From: Clostridia bacterium
GTDB lineage: Bacteria; Bacillota_A; Clostridia; Christensenellales; Aristaeellaceae
Length of the DNA: 13,116 nucleotides
NCBI GenBank assembly: GCA_025997215.1
Contig: BNUH01000081.1
Coordinates: 1-13,116, forward strand
Direction of reading: 5' to 3'
In this document: piece after piece, positions 1-6,380 of the stretch
Numbering within the stretch: the first letter of the stretch is position 1
Layout: every line of letters starts with the position of its first letter
Translations under genes and position numbers: made by a program
The notes under the pieces: generated by a model
Database searches by the model: none
What the model saw: the letters and a program-made list of their open reading frames with translations, nothing else
Told to the model about the DNA's origin: nothing

Positions 1-8
1 GCGCGACT

Positions 9-30
9 GGGAACCTCGAAAGGGGTTCCT
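9..30 (+). terminator. Hairpin upstream of endolysin, possible terminator
   Basis: An eight-base-pair stem (10-17 with 22-29, one G-U pair, extendable by an outer G-U at 9/30) closes a GAAA tetraloop. It is followed by a U-rich but interrupted tract (about 30-47). It lies between whatever precedes the window and the lysis genes, so it could end the upstream tail/fibre transcript or shape the 5' leader of the endolysin gene. The broken U-tract makes a strong intrinsic terminator uncertain. Confidence 0.45.
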
Positions 31-63
31 CTTCATTATATTACTTTATGGAGGGAAACGCAC

Positions 64-924
64 ATGGCTATTCAAGCGCGGCATCTGGCTGAGGAAGCCT
101 TGAAATTGTTGAGCTATTCACAGATTCCATATGTACACGGCGGATCGTCACTCAATGGGATGGACTGCATCGGTCTGGTGAAATATTGTGCGAAACAGGC
201 CGGAGCGTGGCTGAATTACGCGGGTTCAAACGACGCGTTCCGTAACGCATGTTCGTGGCTGGGCACGTATACCGAAGCAAAGGCACAAGGTCGGCTTGTC
301 CCAGGTGCGGTCGGGTTCATGCTTGAGCATGACGGTCAAGAAGGCGTGAAATACCGCGCTGACGGCATTGGCAACGCCAGTCATATTGGGGTGATAGTGC
401 TGTCAGGCGATATACACAGCATCGATGCGTCGTCCAGCGCTGGCCGCGTCCGTACTCGTACCGCGCGCGACGCCGAGCGCATTTGGACACATATCGGCTG
501 GTTGAAGGAGTTGAATTACGGAATGACGACAGTGACGGATGAAATTGGTGGTACGATAATGAATCCAGCGGCGCAGCAGTTGCGCACGGCGACGATTGTC
601 ACTTTGGATGGTGGAAACCTAAACATCCGAAGGGATCCAACTGATAAGGTTGACAACCGCGTCGGCAAGGCGCCGCATGGCACGACGGTCGAGGTGCTGG
701 AGACGCGCGGCGATTGGACGCGGATCAGATACTCCAGCGTTACAGGCTGGGCGGCGACGCGCTATCTCGCATTCAACGGAACCGCACCCACATCAGCAGT
801 GGAAGTCACGCCCGCGCCTCCGATCGCGCTTATGCCGTTGCCAACAGGATATCGTACGATAACACTTTCCGAGCAAACCGTCCACGAGCTGTATTCCGTA
901 CTGGATGCGGCGATGTTTGGGTAA
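64..924 (+). CDS. Endolysin: NlpC/P60 peptidase with SH3 domain
   Basis: Predicted peptidoglycan hydrolase of 286 residues that would cleave stem peptides in the cell wall at the end of infection. The N-terminal half (about 5-145) has the NlpC/P60 pattern: YVHGG followed by DC with the likely nucleophile Cys35, then SHIGV with the likely general base His107. The third catalytic position probably lies in the HSIDASSSAGRV stretch (118-129), where Asp121 seems to replace the usual residue. Residues about 175-236 (TIVTLDGGNLNIRRDP to GWAATRYL) form a bacterial SH3 domain, typical of wall binding. There is no signal peptide, so it should need a holin, and two follow downstream. GGAGGG at 50-55, eight bases before ATG 64, fixes the start. 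The family call is secure; the bond cleaved is not known. Confidence 0.9.
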   Translation: MAIQARHLAEEALKLLSYSQIPYVHGGSSLNGMDCIGLVKYCAKQAGAWLNYAGSNDAFRNACSWLGTYTEAKAQGRLVPGAVGFMLEHDGQEGVKYRADGIGNASHIGVIVLSGDIHSIDASSSAGRVRTRTARDAERIWTHIGWLKELNYGMTTVTDEIGGTIMNPAAQQLRTATIVTLDGGNLNIRRDPTDKVDNRVGKAPHGTTVEVLETRGDWTRIRYSSVTGWAATRYLAFNGTAPTSAVEVTPAPPIALMPLPTGYRTITLSEQTVHELYSVLDAAMFG

Positions 925-928
925 GCGG

Positions 929-1789
929 ATGATTCAGGTACTATCAATACCGGAATATCAGCCGCCGCCGTTGTCGTTTACGATTCAGCCCACTTTGACC
1001 CGCGATGTGACCTTCAACGGGATGGCATGGCGCGAATATCAGATAGACCTATCCTGCTCGATAACGGTAAGCGGTGATGTCCCCAGCAACTGCGCGGTAT
1101 GGTTGTGCGGCGGCGGTGGTTCGGGATTATCAGGCGGAGGTAACAATATAGCGGGTTCGGGCGGCGGATCTGGCGCTTCCTGTGCGAGTTACACAGGCAG
1201 GATTGCATCAGGAACAATAACCATTGGCGCTGGTGGATCAGGCGGTGCGGGAGGCAAAACATCGTATACCGCGCCAGAAATCGGGCTGTCGCTATCTGCG
1301 AGCGGCGGCAACCGAGCCGGTTACCCATCAGGCATCGGCGAGGCAATCATTGCTGGCAGTGGCGGTTCTGGCGGCGGCATGCCATATACTGTCGGGAACC
1401 AGAGTTCAGCCAAAGCGGGCACAGGCAGCGGCAAAACAACGGTGCCTTTCGGCGACACAACCAATCACAAACCATTATGCGCAGGAGGCGGAGGCGGCGC
1501 CGCGTATTCCAGCAGCACGAGCCGTGGAAGCGGCGGGGTCGGCGGAACAAACGGCGGTAATGGCGGTTCGTTCACCAGCGCAGGTACAGCGAGCAACGGC
1601 GGCTTAGGTGGAAACTATGGCGGTGGCAAAGGCGGCGACGCATCTTCTGCTTCTGTGACAGCGGGTGCAGACGGCAGCGCATACGGCGCAGGCGGCGGTG
1701 GCGGCGCATGCCGAAGCTCTGGCTCAACTAAATCCGCAGGCGGCAAGGGTTATAAAGGCGTCGTTATGATCCGCATACCAATAACGTAA
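929..1789 (+). CDS. Glycine-rich phage protein (tail adhesin-like)
   Basis: About 286 residues from ATG 929. An in-frame ATG at 905, overlapping the endolysin end, is also possible; neither has a clear Shine-Dalgarno. After a short N-terminal part with PPP, the protein passes through CAVWLCGGGGSG and then about 200 residues dominated by GGxGG, GSGG and GGGGGA runs, ending in KGVVMIRIPIT. This layout (a beta strand leading into polyglycine, then a closing hydrophobic strand) matches glycine-rich domains found in phage tail-tip or fibre proteins, where polyglycine helices can form a receptor-binding sandwich. The position just after the endolysin, at the fibre/lysis boundary, fits a virion-surface role. 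No chaperone or anchoring domain is visible, so function is inferred from composition and position only. Confidence 0.6.
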   Translation: MIQVLSIPEYQPPPLSFTIQPTLTRDVTFNGMAWREYQIDLSCSITVSGDVPSNCAVWLCGGGGSGLSGGGNNIAGSGGGSGASCASYTGRIASGTITIGAGGSGGAGGKTSYTAPEIGLSLSASGGNRAGYPSGIGEAIIAGSGGSGGGMPYTVGNQSSAKAGTGSGKTTVPFGDTTNHKPLCAGGGGGAAYSSSTSRGSGGVGGTNGGNGGSFTSAGTASNGGLGGNYGGGKGGDASSASVTAGADGSAYGAGGGGGACRSSGSTKSAGGKGYKGVVMIRIPIT

Positions 1790-1800
1790 TGAGGTGCATC

Positions 1801-1980
1801 ATGTTGATAAAGAAGAATCGCCCGAAGATAGCATTACGCGCCGCGCCTGAAAAGGACGGCGCGGTTATTTGTGCCATAGATTCGACAGCGGCAAAGGAAG
1901 TCATTCAGGTCAAAGGCGACTGGCAGTATGTGCGAGTAAAAGTAGGCAAACGATCTTGTATGGGTTGGGTGAAAACATGA
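1801..1980 (+). CDS. Small lone SH3-domain protein
   Basis: A 59-residue protein that is almost wholly one bacterial SH3-like domain: KIALRAAPEKDGAVI, then VKGDWQYVRV, then CMGWVKT. This is the same strand pattern as the SH3 domain of the endolysin at 64-924 (NIRRDP..., RGDWTRIRY, GWAATRYL). I chose ATG 1801 because GAGG at 1791-1794 lies six bases before it. An in-frame ATG at 1789 overlaps the previous stop and lacks a ribosome-binding site. The stop overlaps the next ATG (ATGA at 1977-1980), so translation is probably coupled. Without a catalytic domain it could be a wall-binding accessory or inhibitor of the lysin, or a virion component; this is inference. Confidence 0.65.
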   Translation: MLIKKNRPKIALRAAPEKDGAVICAIDSTAAKEVIQVKGDWQYVRVKVGKRSCMGWVKT

Positions 1981-2612
1981 GAAGAATACCTCGCGGGACG
2001 CTGATATTGGTTAGCCTGGCCACACTCATTGTGTTTTCAGTAAGTTTATATAACGTTGTAGATAGAGTTGACCAAGCGCTATTCATGGCACAATGGGACG
2101 AGAAAGTGCGTACTGTCAACCTGTTCTGCGATGAAGTCGATCGCTATGTCATAGAGGATCAAGACTGGCTCGAGTACGATTACGCTACTCTTATGCGCGG
2201 TCAGGCTCAAGAAATGGACGCGTGGCCGAACCTGTTCGCCGCGTTGTATGGCGACGATATGAACCTGTTGACGGATCGAACGACGCCCCCTGGTGAGATA
2301 CTGATGTATCCAGTATCTGACCCAATGATACGCGGCGCCGTTCACTCAAGTGAACAAGGCGAGTTCACAACCCGATATCATGGTGAGAACAGCGCGGGTG
2401 AAGAGATTCGTGTCTACTATCGCTGGGTGCCTTCAGGTCCCGGGTATGAGCATAAAATCCTGTTTATTATCGCAATGCGCGAACGTCCATTGGATAGCGC
2501 GCCCAGCGCAATGCTGATCCGGTGGTGCATACTGCTGATTGCGCTGACTGGTGTAATAAACCTTGTTGCCGGTATATCGTACGCGGCCACGAGCAGGAGA
2601 CGGCCATCATGA
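1977..2612 (+). CDS. Membrane protein, two TM segments, in lysis cassette
   Basis: I do not recognise this 211-residue protein. It starts with a positively charged MRRIPRG followed by a hydrophobic segment (about 8-27). Then comes a polar, acidic domain (about 28-175) with WDEKVRTVNLFCDEVDRYV and VYYRWVPSGPGYEHKILFII, and then a second hydrophobic segment (about 180-202) ending in RRRPS. Both positive ends should be cytoplasmic, putting the middle domain outside. That topology resembles extracytoplasmic sensor domains of two-helix receptors, but no signalling domain follows. ATG 1977 overlaps the upstream TGA, and the open frame continues upstream inside the SH3 gene only as a shadow. Its 3' end overlaps the holin start by ATGA. 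The position suggests a lysis-timing, envelope-disrupting or exclusion role; this is inference. Confidence 0.7.
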   Translation: MRRIPRGTLILVSLATLIVFSVSLYNVVDRVDQALFMAQWDEKVRTVNLFCDEVDRYVIEDQDWLEYDYATLMRGQAQEMDAWPNLFAALYGDDMNLLTDRTTPPGEILMYPVSDPMIRGAVHSSEQGEFTTRYHGENSAGEEIRVYYRWVPSGPGYEHKILFIIAMRERPLDSAPSAMLIRWCILLIALTGVINLVAGISYAATSRRRPS

Positions 2613-2923
2613 AAGATAGAGATTATTTAGCGTTGGTCATCCAAGTTTTGATGGCGGCGGCAGGTGCGCTGGCGCGGATCTTTAACATGAGCGAACCGAC
2701 GGAACTGAAAAGTGTACTCGGTCAGGTATTTGTCGCGGGCTTCACAGGCGCATGTCTATACTGGGTGTCCGACATGTTGAAGTTCGATCAAGGACTCATG
2801 TTCGCGCTGGCAGGGATTGCGGGTTGGATGGGTCCGCGCGCATTGGACGGCCTGAGTGCGAAGTTGTCAAAACAGGCGGGGATTGATCTGACAGGGAAAG
2901 ACGATAATGATAGGAGTATATAA
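2609..2923 (+). CDS. Phage holin, LydA-like (holin superfamily III type)
   Basis: A 104-residue small membrane protein. Three hydrophobic stretches can be seen: about 7-25 (ALVIQVLMAAAGALARIF), 40-60 (GQVFVAGFTGACLYWVSDML) and 67-82 (LMFALAGIAGWMGPRAL). A hydrophilic, charged tail ends in KDDNDRSI. The GIAGWMGPRALDGLSAKL block is typical of LydA-type holins. Its expected role is to form holes in the membrane that release the endolysin. AGGAG at 2595-2599 precedes ATG 2609 by nine bases. The start overlaps the TGA of the upstream membrane protein, so an upstream in-frame ATG at 2522 is rejected. Confidence 0.8.
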   Translation: MKDRDYLALVIQVLMAAAGALARIFNMSEPTELKSVLGQVFVAGFTGACLYWVSDMLKFDQGLMFALAGIAGWMGPRALDGLSAKLSKQAGIDLTGKDDNDRSI

Positions 2924-3223
2924 ATGGCTAACATTATAATAGAAACCGCTATCGCGATAGCGCTTTTGTGCATTACAGGGTTATTGATCCCGTGGATCAA
3001 AACGCGGACGACTGCGGCGCAGCAGGATACATTGAACAAAGTGGTTGCGGTACTCGTCCGCGCTGCTGAGATGATATACCCTGGCGAGGAGGGTTCCGAG
3101 AAGTATAAAGCGGTTCACGACTGGTTGACAGAAAGAGGGTTCACGGAAGACGAGGCGGCTATTGAGACAGCGATCGAGGCTGCGGTGTATCAGTTATGGC
3201 AACATAACACCGATAGCGCTTAG
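2924..3223 (+). CDS. Phage holin, LL-H family
   Basis: A 99-residue protein with one N-terminal transmembrane segment (about 3-24, IIIETAIAIALLCITGLLIPW), then a long amphipathic, charged region. YPGEEGSEKYKAVHDWLTERGFT inside it is the typical motif of LL-H holins. ATG 2924 directly follows the stop of the first holin, with AGGAG at 2912-2916 seven bases upstream. Having this and a LydA-like holin side by side suggests a holin plus a second membrane component, possibly an antiholin. Which is which cannot be decided from sequence. Confidence 0.8.
   Translation: MANIIIETAIAIALLCITGLLIPWIKTRTTAAQQDTLNKVVAVLVRAAEMIYPGEEGSEKYKAVHDWLTERGFTEDEAAIETAIEAAVYQLWQHNTDSA
2947..2962. repeat. Perfect 16-bp palindrome inside second holin gene
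   Basis: CGCTATCGCGATAGCG reads identically on both strands. It lies in the coding sequence of the LL-H holin transmembrane segment, at codons reading T-A-I-A-I-A. It may simply reflect the Ala/Ile codons, or it may be a protein-binding site or an mRNA hairpin close to the start codon. Confidence 0.6.
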
Positions 3224-3238
3224 CATTATAAAGCGGTA

Positions 3239-3436
3239 TTATTTGACATCGCGATACGCTTGTGCATCATGTAGGAACGTATCTAAGGGTATATCCTTGA
3301 ATAGTCCTTGCCGCCACTCAGTGTAATCGAATGGCTCACGCCGCAACAACATAATGAACCGTTCTGCTTCCACTAACCCGAGCGATTCAGCAAGCACGCG
3401 CATACCTTCTGATTTTAGTAAAGTATTGTTAAGCAT
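3239..3436 (-). CDS. Small partner of PIN protein, putative antitoxin
   Basis: A 65-residue protein reading MLNNTLLKSEGMRVLAESLG, then EAERFIMLLRREPFDYTEWR, then a C-terminal amphipathic part with FLHDAQAYRD. I choose ATG at 3436 because AGGAGG lies seven bases before it on the minus strand, overlapping the end of the PIN gene by eight bases. A longer in-frame start at 3460 has no such site. It resembles small conserved proteins found next to PIN proteins and is a plausible antitoxin, although no ribbon-helix-helix or AbrB DNA-binding domain can be recognised. The order is unusual: it lies downstream of the PIN gene. Function is inferred from pairing alone. Confidence 0.6.
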   Translation of the reverse strand: MLNNTLLKSEGMRVLAESLGLVEAERFIMLLRREPFDYTEWRQGLFKDIPLDTFLHDAQAYRDVK

Positions 3437-3869
3437 CGTGATACCTCCTAATAAAATCAATAGGGTTCATCACAGTTATCTCGCTTACGGTTTTATTCAG
3501 AATCCGTTTATCCGTGGTCAGGAAATAATCCGCTTCACTATGGATGGCGCAAGCAATGTGAGAAGCATCCATTTGCTTTAAGCCCAGCTTCATAAGTTCA
3601 TGGGCTGTAGTGGTTATCGCATTAGAAAGCGAACAATCAGCATAAGCAAAAGTCTTCCATTGCGCGACTCTCTCGCGTACTTCTGGATAGGGATTCTGAG
3701 CGCTTTCATAGTCAAGAACAAATGACCATGCGAGCTTGATCTCACCGATCAGTATGAGTTCCTGGATACGCAGTTTCGCTTCAGTCTCAAGGTAAACAAC
3801 CAAAGACGTTTGGTCATCAAATGGCCTGTTGAAGCAACAATTATCCAGGTAAACCTTTATATTGTCCAT
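3429..3869 (-). CDS. PIN-domain protein, putative toxin ribonuclease
   Basis: A 146-residue PIN-domain protein. The acidic residues expected for a metal-dependent RNase site are visible: Asp9 in VYLDNCCFNRPFDD, Glu55 in FVLDYE, Asp101 in KQMDASHIACAI and Asp120 in FLTTDKRIL. PIN toxins of the VapC type cleave tRNA or rRNA, but the target here is unknown. ATG 3869 has only a weakly placed GGGAG upstream (about 12 bases). A promoter-like pair (TTGCAA, 17 bases, CACAAT) lies just upstream on the same strand. It is co-transcribed with the small gene 3239-3436. The island runs against the phage late genes and is AT-richer than them (a 60-base sample is about 42% GC), which suggests acquired cargo. 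Confidence 0.85.
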   Translation of the reverse strand: MDNIKVYLDNCCFNRPFDDQTSLVVYLETEAKLRIQELILIGEIKLAWSFVLDYESAQNPYPEVRERVAQWKTFAYADCSLSNAITTTAHELMKLGLKQMDASHIACAIHSEADYFLTTDKRILNKTVSEITVMNPIDFIRRYHDA

Positions 3870-3905
3870 GTTTGCGGTGTCTCCCTATCGTTCATTGGCA
3901 GCTCT

Positions 3906-3934
3906 ATTGTGGCACACATCAAGGAAATTTGCAA
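3906..3934 (-). promoter_or_regulatory. Putative promoter of the PIN operon
   Basis: On the minus strand, TTGCAA (3929-3934) and CACAAT (3906-3911) are separated by exactly 17 bases. Each matches four of six positions of the sigma-70-type consensus. The -10 box is 37 bases upstream of the PIN start codon. It is modest by sequence but is the only reasonable candidate in this intergenic region. Confidence 0.45.
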
Positions 3935-3945
3935 GGGGGGGGGGG
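3935..3945. repeat. 11-base G homopolymer abutting the PIN promoter
   Basis: A run of eleven G (C on the minus strand) directly touches the outer edge of the putative -35 box of the minus-strand PIN promoter, and lies 34 bases before the terL start codon. Such runs slip during replication, so the length may vary between genomes or be a sequencing or assembly artefact. Confidence 0.85.
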
Positions 3946-3979
3946 CGGCTGATGTGGTGTTCTATGATCCCGCTTAGCT

Positions 3980-5590
3980 ATGCAGGACATGAAACAGAGT
4001 ATACCTAAACTAGCCCAAAGCTTCATGCTTCCTGAATCGCACTATGATCATGATTGCGCTGAGTTGGTGGTTCGGTTTATTGGTGCGTTAAAGCATACAA
4101 AAGGCGAGTGGAAGAATAAACCATTCGATCTGCTGCCCTGGCAAGAGGAAATAGTACGCACAATATTTGGCGTAATCGGGAAGGACGGATACCGCCAATG
4201 CAGAACATGTTATATATTCATATCAAAGAAGAATGGTAAGACTATGCTTGCCGCTGCGCTCGCGCTGTATATGCTGGTTGCGGATGGTGAGTATGGCGCG
4301 GAGATTTATTCATGCGCAGCTGACCGCGCGCAGGCGTCGCTGGTATATCGCGAAGCTGCGACCATGGCGCGCGACTGTCCTGCGCTTGCCAAGCGGATAA
4401 AGATATTGGAATCCCAAAAGCGGCTTGTGTACTCGCCAACCAACAGTTTCTATCAAGTCCTGTCCAGCGAGGCGTATAGTCACCATGGGGTGAACGCCAG
4501 TGCTATACTTTATGACGAATTACACGTCGCCGATAGAGAAATGTTTCGCGTTATGACGCACGGTTCGTCAGACGCGCGCCGCCAGCCGCTGCATGTGTTT
4601 ATTACAACCGCTGGCAACAACACAAACAGTATCGGGTATGAGATGTACCAGCGCGCCGTCGATATACGCGATGGCAGGAAGGTCGACCCGTCGTTTTTGC
4701 CTGTTATATATGAAGCGGTGCCTACGGACGACTGGTCTGATCCGAAGGTATGGGCGAAGGCTAACCCGTCTATGGGACATACATTCTCGGAGGACGCGTT
4801 GCGCCGCGCGTTTGAGAGCGCAAAGCAGAATCCGTCCGAGGAGAATAGCTTCCGCCAACTGCGGCTTAATCAGCACGTGAAGCAGAGTATCCGCTGGATG
4901 CCTATGGAGAAGTGGGACGCTTGCGCGTTCACTGTGGATACTGACGGCCTCCATGGTCGTATATGCTATGGCGGGCTCGACTTGTCGTCCACGACCGACC
5001 TGACCGCATTCGTACTGGTGTTCCCGCCGCAAGATGATAACGACCGTTACACCGTCCTACCGTTCTTTTGGCTTCCTTCGGAAAACATGCTCCAGCGCGT
5101 GCGCAGAGATCATGTGCCCTATGATGTGTGGGAGCGGCAGGGCTTCCTGAAAACTACGGAGGGTAATGTCGTACATTACGGGTTCATCGAGAAATTCATT
5201 GAAGAGCTTAGCGAACGGTATGACATCCGCGAAATCGCCTACGATCGTTGGAGTGCTACGCAAGTATCCCAAAATCTGGACGGCGCAGGAATGACGATGA
5301 TTCCGTTTGGACAGGGATTCAAGTCGATGTCCGCGCCGACCAACGACTTGATGCGGCTGACATTTAGTAAATGCATAGCACATGATGGGCATCCCGTACT
5401 ACGCTGGAACATTGACAACATCTTCATCAAGACTGATCCCGCCGGAAACATCAAGGTTGATAAGGAAAAAAGCACCGAGCGCGTGGATGGTGCGGTCGCG
5501 TTGATTATGGCGCTCGATAGGGCGGTCAAGCGCGGAGGCGGTAACAGTGGCGCCAGTGTTTACGATACGCGCGGGCTCCTTATTGTCTAG
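3980..5590 (+). CDS. terL: Terminase large subunit (HK97/Terminase_1 type)
   Basis: DNA-packaging motor ATPase and nuclease, 536 residues, a full length for the family. The N-terminal ATPase has a Walker A-like SKKNGKT at 82-88, Walker B ILYDE at 176-180 and a likely coupling motif at FITTAGN (207-213). The C-terminal RNase H-like nuclease begins at YGGLDLSSTTD (330-340), with Asp334 as a probable metal ligand. A late acidic residue sits in ERVDGAVALIMALDRA near the C-terminus. ATG 3980 and ATG 3989 are both possible, and neither has a usable Shine-Dalgarno; an in-frame stop at 3965 rules out a longer protein. No small terminase gene precedes it. The 3' end overlaps the convergent Fic gene by 11 bases. 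Confidence 0.95.
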   Translation: MQDMKQSIPKLAQSFMLPESHYDHDCAELVVRFIGALKHTKGEWKNKPFDLLPWQEEIVRTIFGVIGKDGYRQCRTCYIFISKKNGKTMLAAALALYMLVADGEYGAEIYSCAADRAQASLVYREAATMARDCPALAKRIKILESQKRLVYSPTNSFYQVLSSEAYSHHGVNASAILYDELHVADREMFRVMTHGSSDARRQPLHVFITTAGNNTNSIGYEMYQRAVDIRDGRKVDPSFLPVIYEAVPTDDWSDPKVWAKANPSMGHTFSEDALRRAFESAKQNPSEENSFRQLRLNQHVKQSIRWMPMEKWDACAFTVDTDGLHGRICYGGLDLSSTTDLTAFVLVFPPQDDNDRYTVLPFFWLPSENMLQRVRRDHVPYDVWERQGFLKTTEGNVVHYGFIEKFIEELSERYDIREIAYDRWSATQVSQNLDGAGMTMIPFGQGFKSMSAPTNDLMRLTFSKCIAHDGHPVLRWNIDNIFIKTDPAGNIKVDKEKSTERVDGAVALIMALDRAVKRGGGNSGASVYDTRGLLIV

Positions 5591-6362
5591 TTTCACGATC
5601 CAGGGTTAAGCCCCATGTTTTTACAGTCTCCGACCTGAGAAAATCGCACATGGGGCGGATGACTTCATCACTATCATAGCTTTCCAGCGCTTTATAATAC
5701 AGCGCTTTGTCTTCATCGTACACAATGACTGGAGGATGGTTATGTATCATTAGGAAATAGTTCGTTAGAGTCCGCCCGACGCGGCCATTCCCATCAGCAA
5801 ACGGGTGTATATGCTCAAATGACGCATGAAAATAAGCGGCGGCTTTCAGGATTGCTTCAAAGGGTTTGCTGTCCGGCTGACCATCGGATGGCATCTCCTT
5901 GAGCTCTTCCAACAAATCCATGACAGCCTGTGGCGCTTCATCGGGCGTTGCGCCTACCTCTGCGCGACCTGTCACATAATCGTGTTTTTTGAAAGCACCT
6001 GGACGTTCGCCTCGCTCGATGAATCGGCGTGCGTCATATGTGCCGCTCGTAAGTATGCAATGTGTTTCAAGCACGATGTTCTTGCTGAGCGGTTCGCGAG
6101 CGGCTATTTTATGCTTTAGATACTCATAGCATAGTTTTTGATTACCCAGTTCAAACAGAGCGCGTGGATCGCCGGTGTAGTTAAGCACTCGGCCATTCTC
6201 AAACAATTCGCGAGTATCAAAATATGTAATCGAGTCGTTCTCGATCTTTGTCGAGTTAAACGCGAAAAGGATCCTGAAGTTATCAAGACGGCAATCGATA
6301 TCCGAGACGGTTGCGACATGCCAGCCACGCCACATGTCAATGATTTTCTCGTATGACACCAT
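5580..6362 (-). CDS. Fic-domain protein, putative AMP/nucleotidyl transferase
   Basis: A 260-residue Fic protein. The catalytic motif HPFADGNGRVGR (186-197) is complete, with His186 as the base, Asp190 for metal and the phosphate-binding GNGR. Residues about 121-138 (PGAFKKHDYVTGRAEVGA) are the likely target-binding flap. S-T-K-I-E-N at 37-42 matches the (S/T)xxxE(G/N) inhibitory motif, placing it among Fic proteins with an N-terminal self-inhibition helix. Such enzymes usually transfer AMP from ATP to a protein hydroxyl; the target here is unknown. ATG 6362 is chosen because AAGGGG lies eight bases upstream; an in-frame GTG at 6371 is rejected. It runs against the late genes with its own promoter, and its stop lies inside terL, so it looks like a moron. 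Confidence 0.9.
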   Translation of the reverse strand: MVSYEKIIDMWRGWHVATVSDIDCRLDNFRILFAFNSTKIENDSITYFDTRELFENGRVLNYTGDPRALFELGNQKLCYEYLKHKIAAREPLSKNIVLETHCILTSGTYDARRFIERGERPGAFKKHDYVTGRAEVGATPDEAPQAVMDLLEELKEMPSDGQPDSKPFEAILKAAAYFHASFEHIHPFADGNGRVGRTLTNYFLMIHNHPPVIVYDEDKALYYKALESYDSDEVIRPMCDFLRSETVKTWGLTLDRETRQ

Positions 6363-6380
6363 GGTTATCACCCCTTGGCT

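Noticed and set aside
1014..1607. Open frames on both strands inside the glycine-rich gene
   Set aside because: Repeated GGC/GGT codons keep other frames open; the translations are low-complexity shadows with no ribosome-binding site.
1869..1976. N-terminal extension of the membrane protein gene from ATG 1869
   Set aside because: It would overlap the whole second half of the SH3 gene, while ATG 1977 gives a normal ATGA overlap and a proper N-terminal signal-anchor segment.
3214..3236. Bidirectional terminator between the holin and the small PIN partner
   Set aside because: Only a five-pair CGCTT/AAGCG stem can be drawn, with no clear U-tract on either side.
3929..3968. Plus-strand promoter for terL using TTGCAA (3929) and TATGAT (3963-3968)
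   Set aside because: The spacer is 28 bases, far too long, and no TGn extension precedes TATGAT. TATGAT alone would give a nearly leaderless terL mRNA, which I cannot support.
4568..5032. 154-codon minus-strand frame inside terL
   Set aside because: It is antisense to a full-length, motif-complete terminase, is rich in Arg/His as expected for a shadow frame, and has no recognisable domain.
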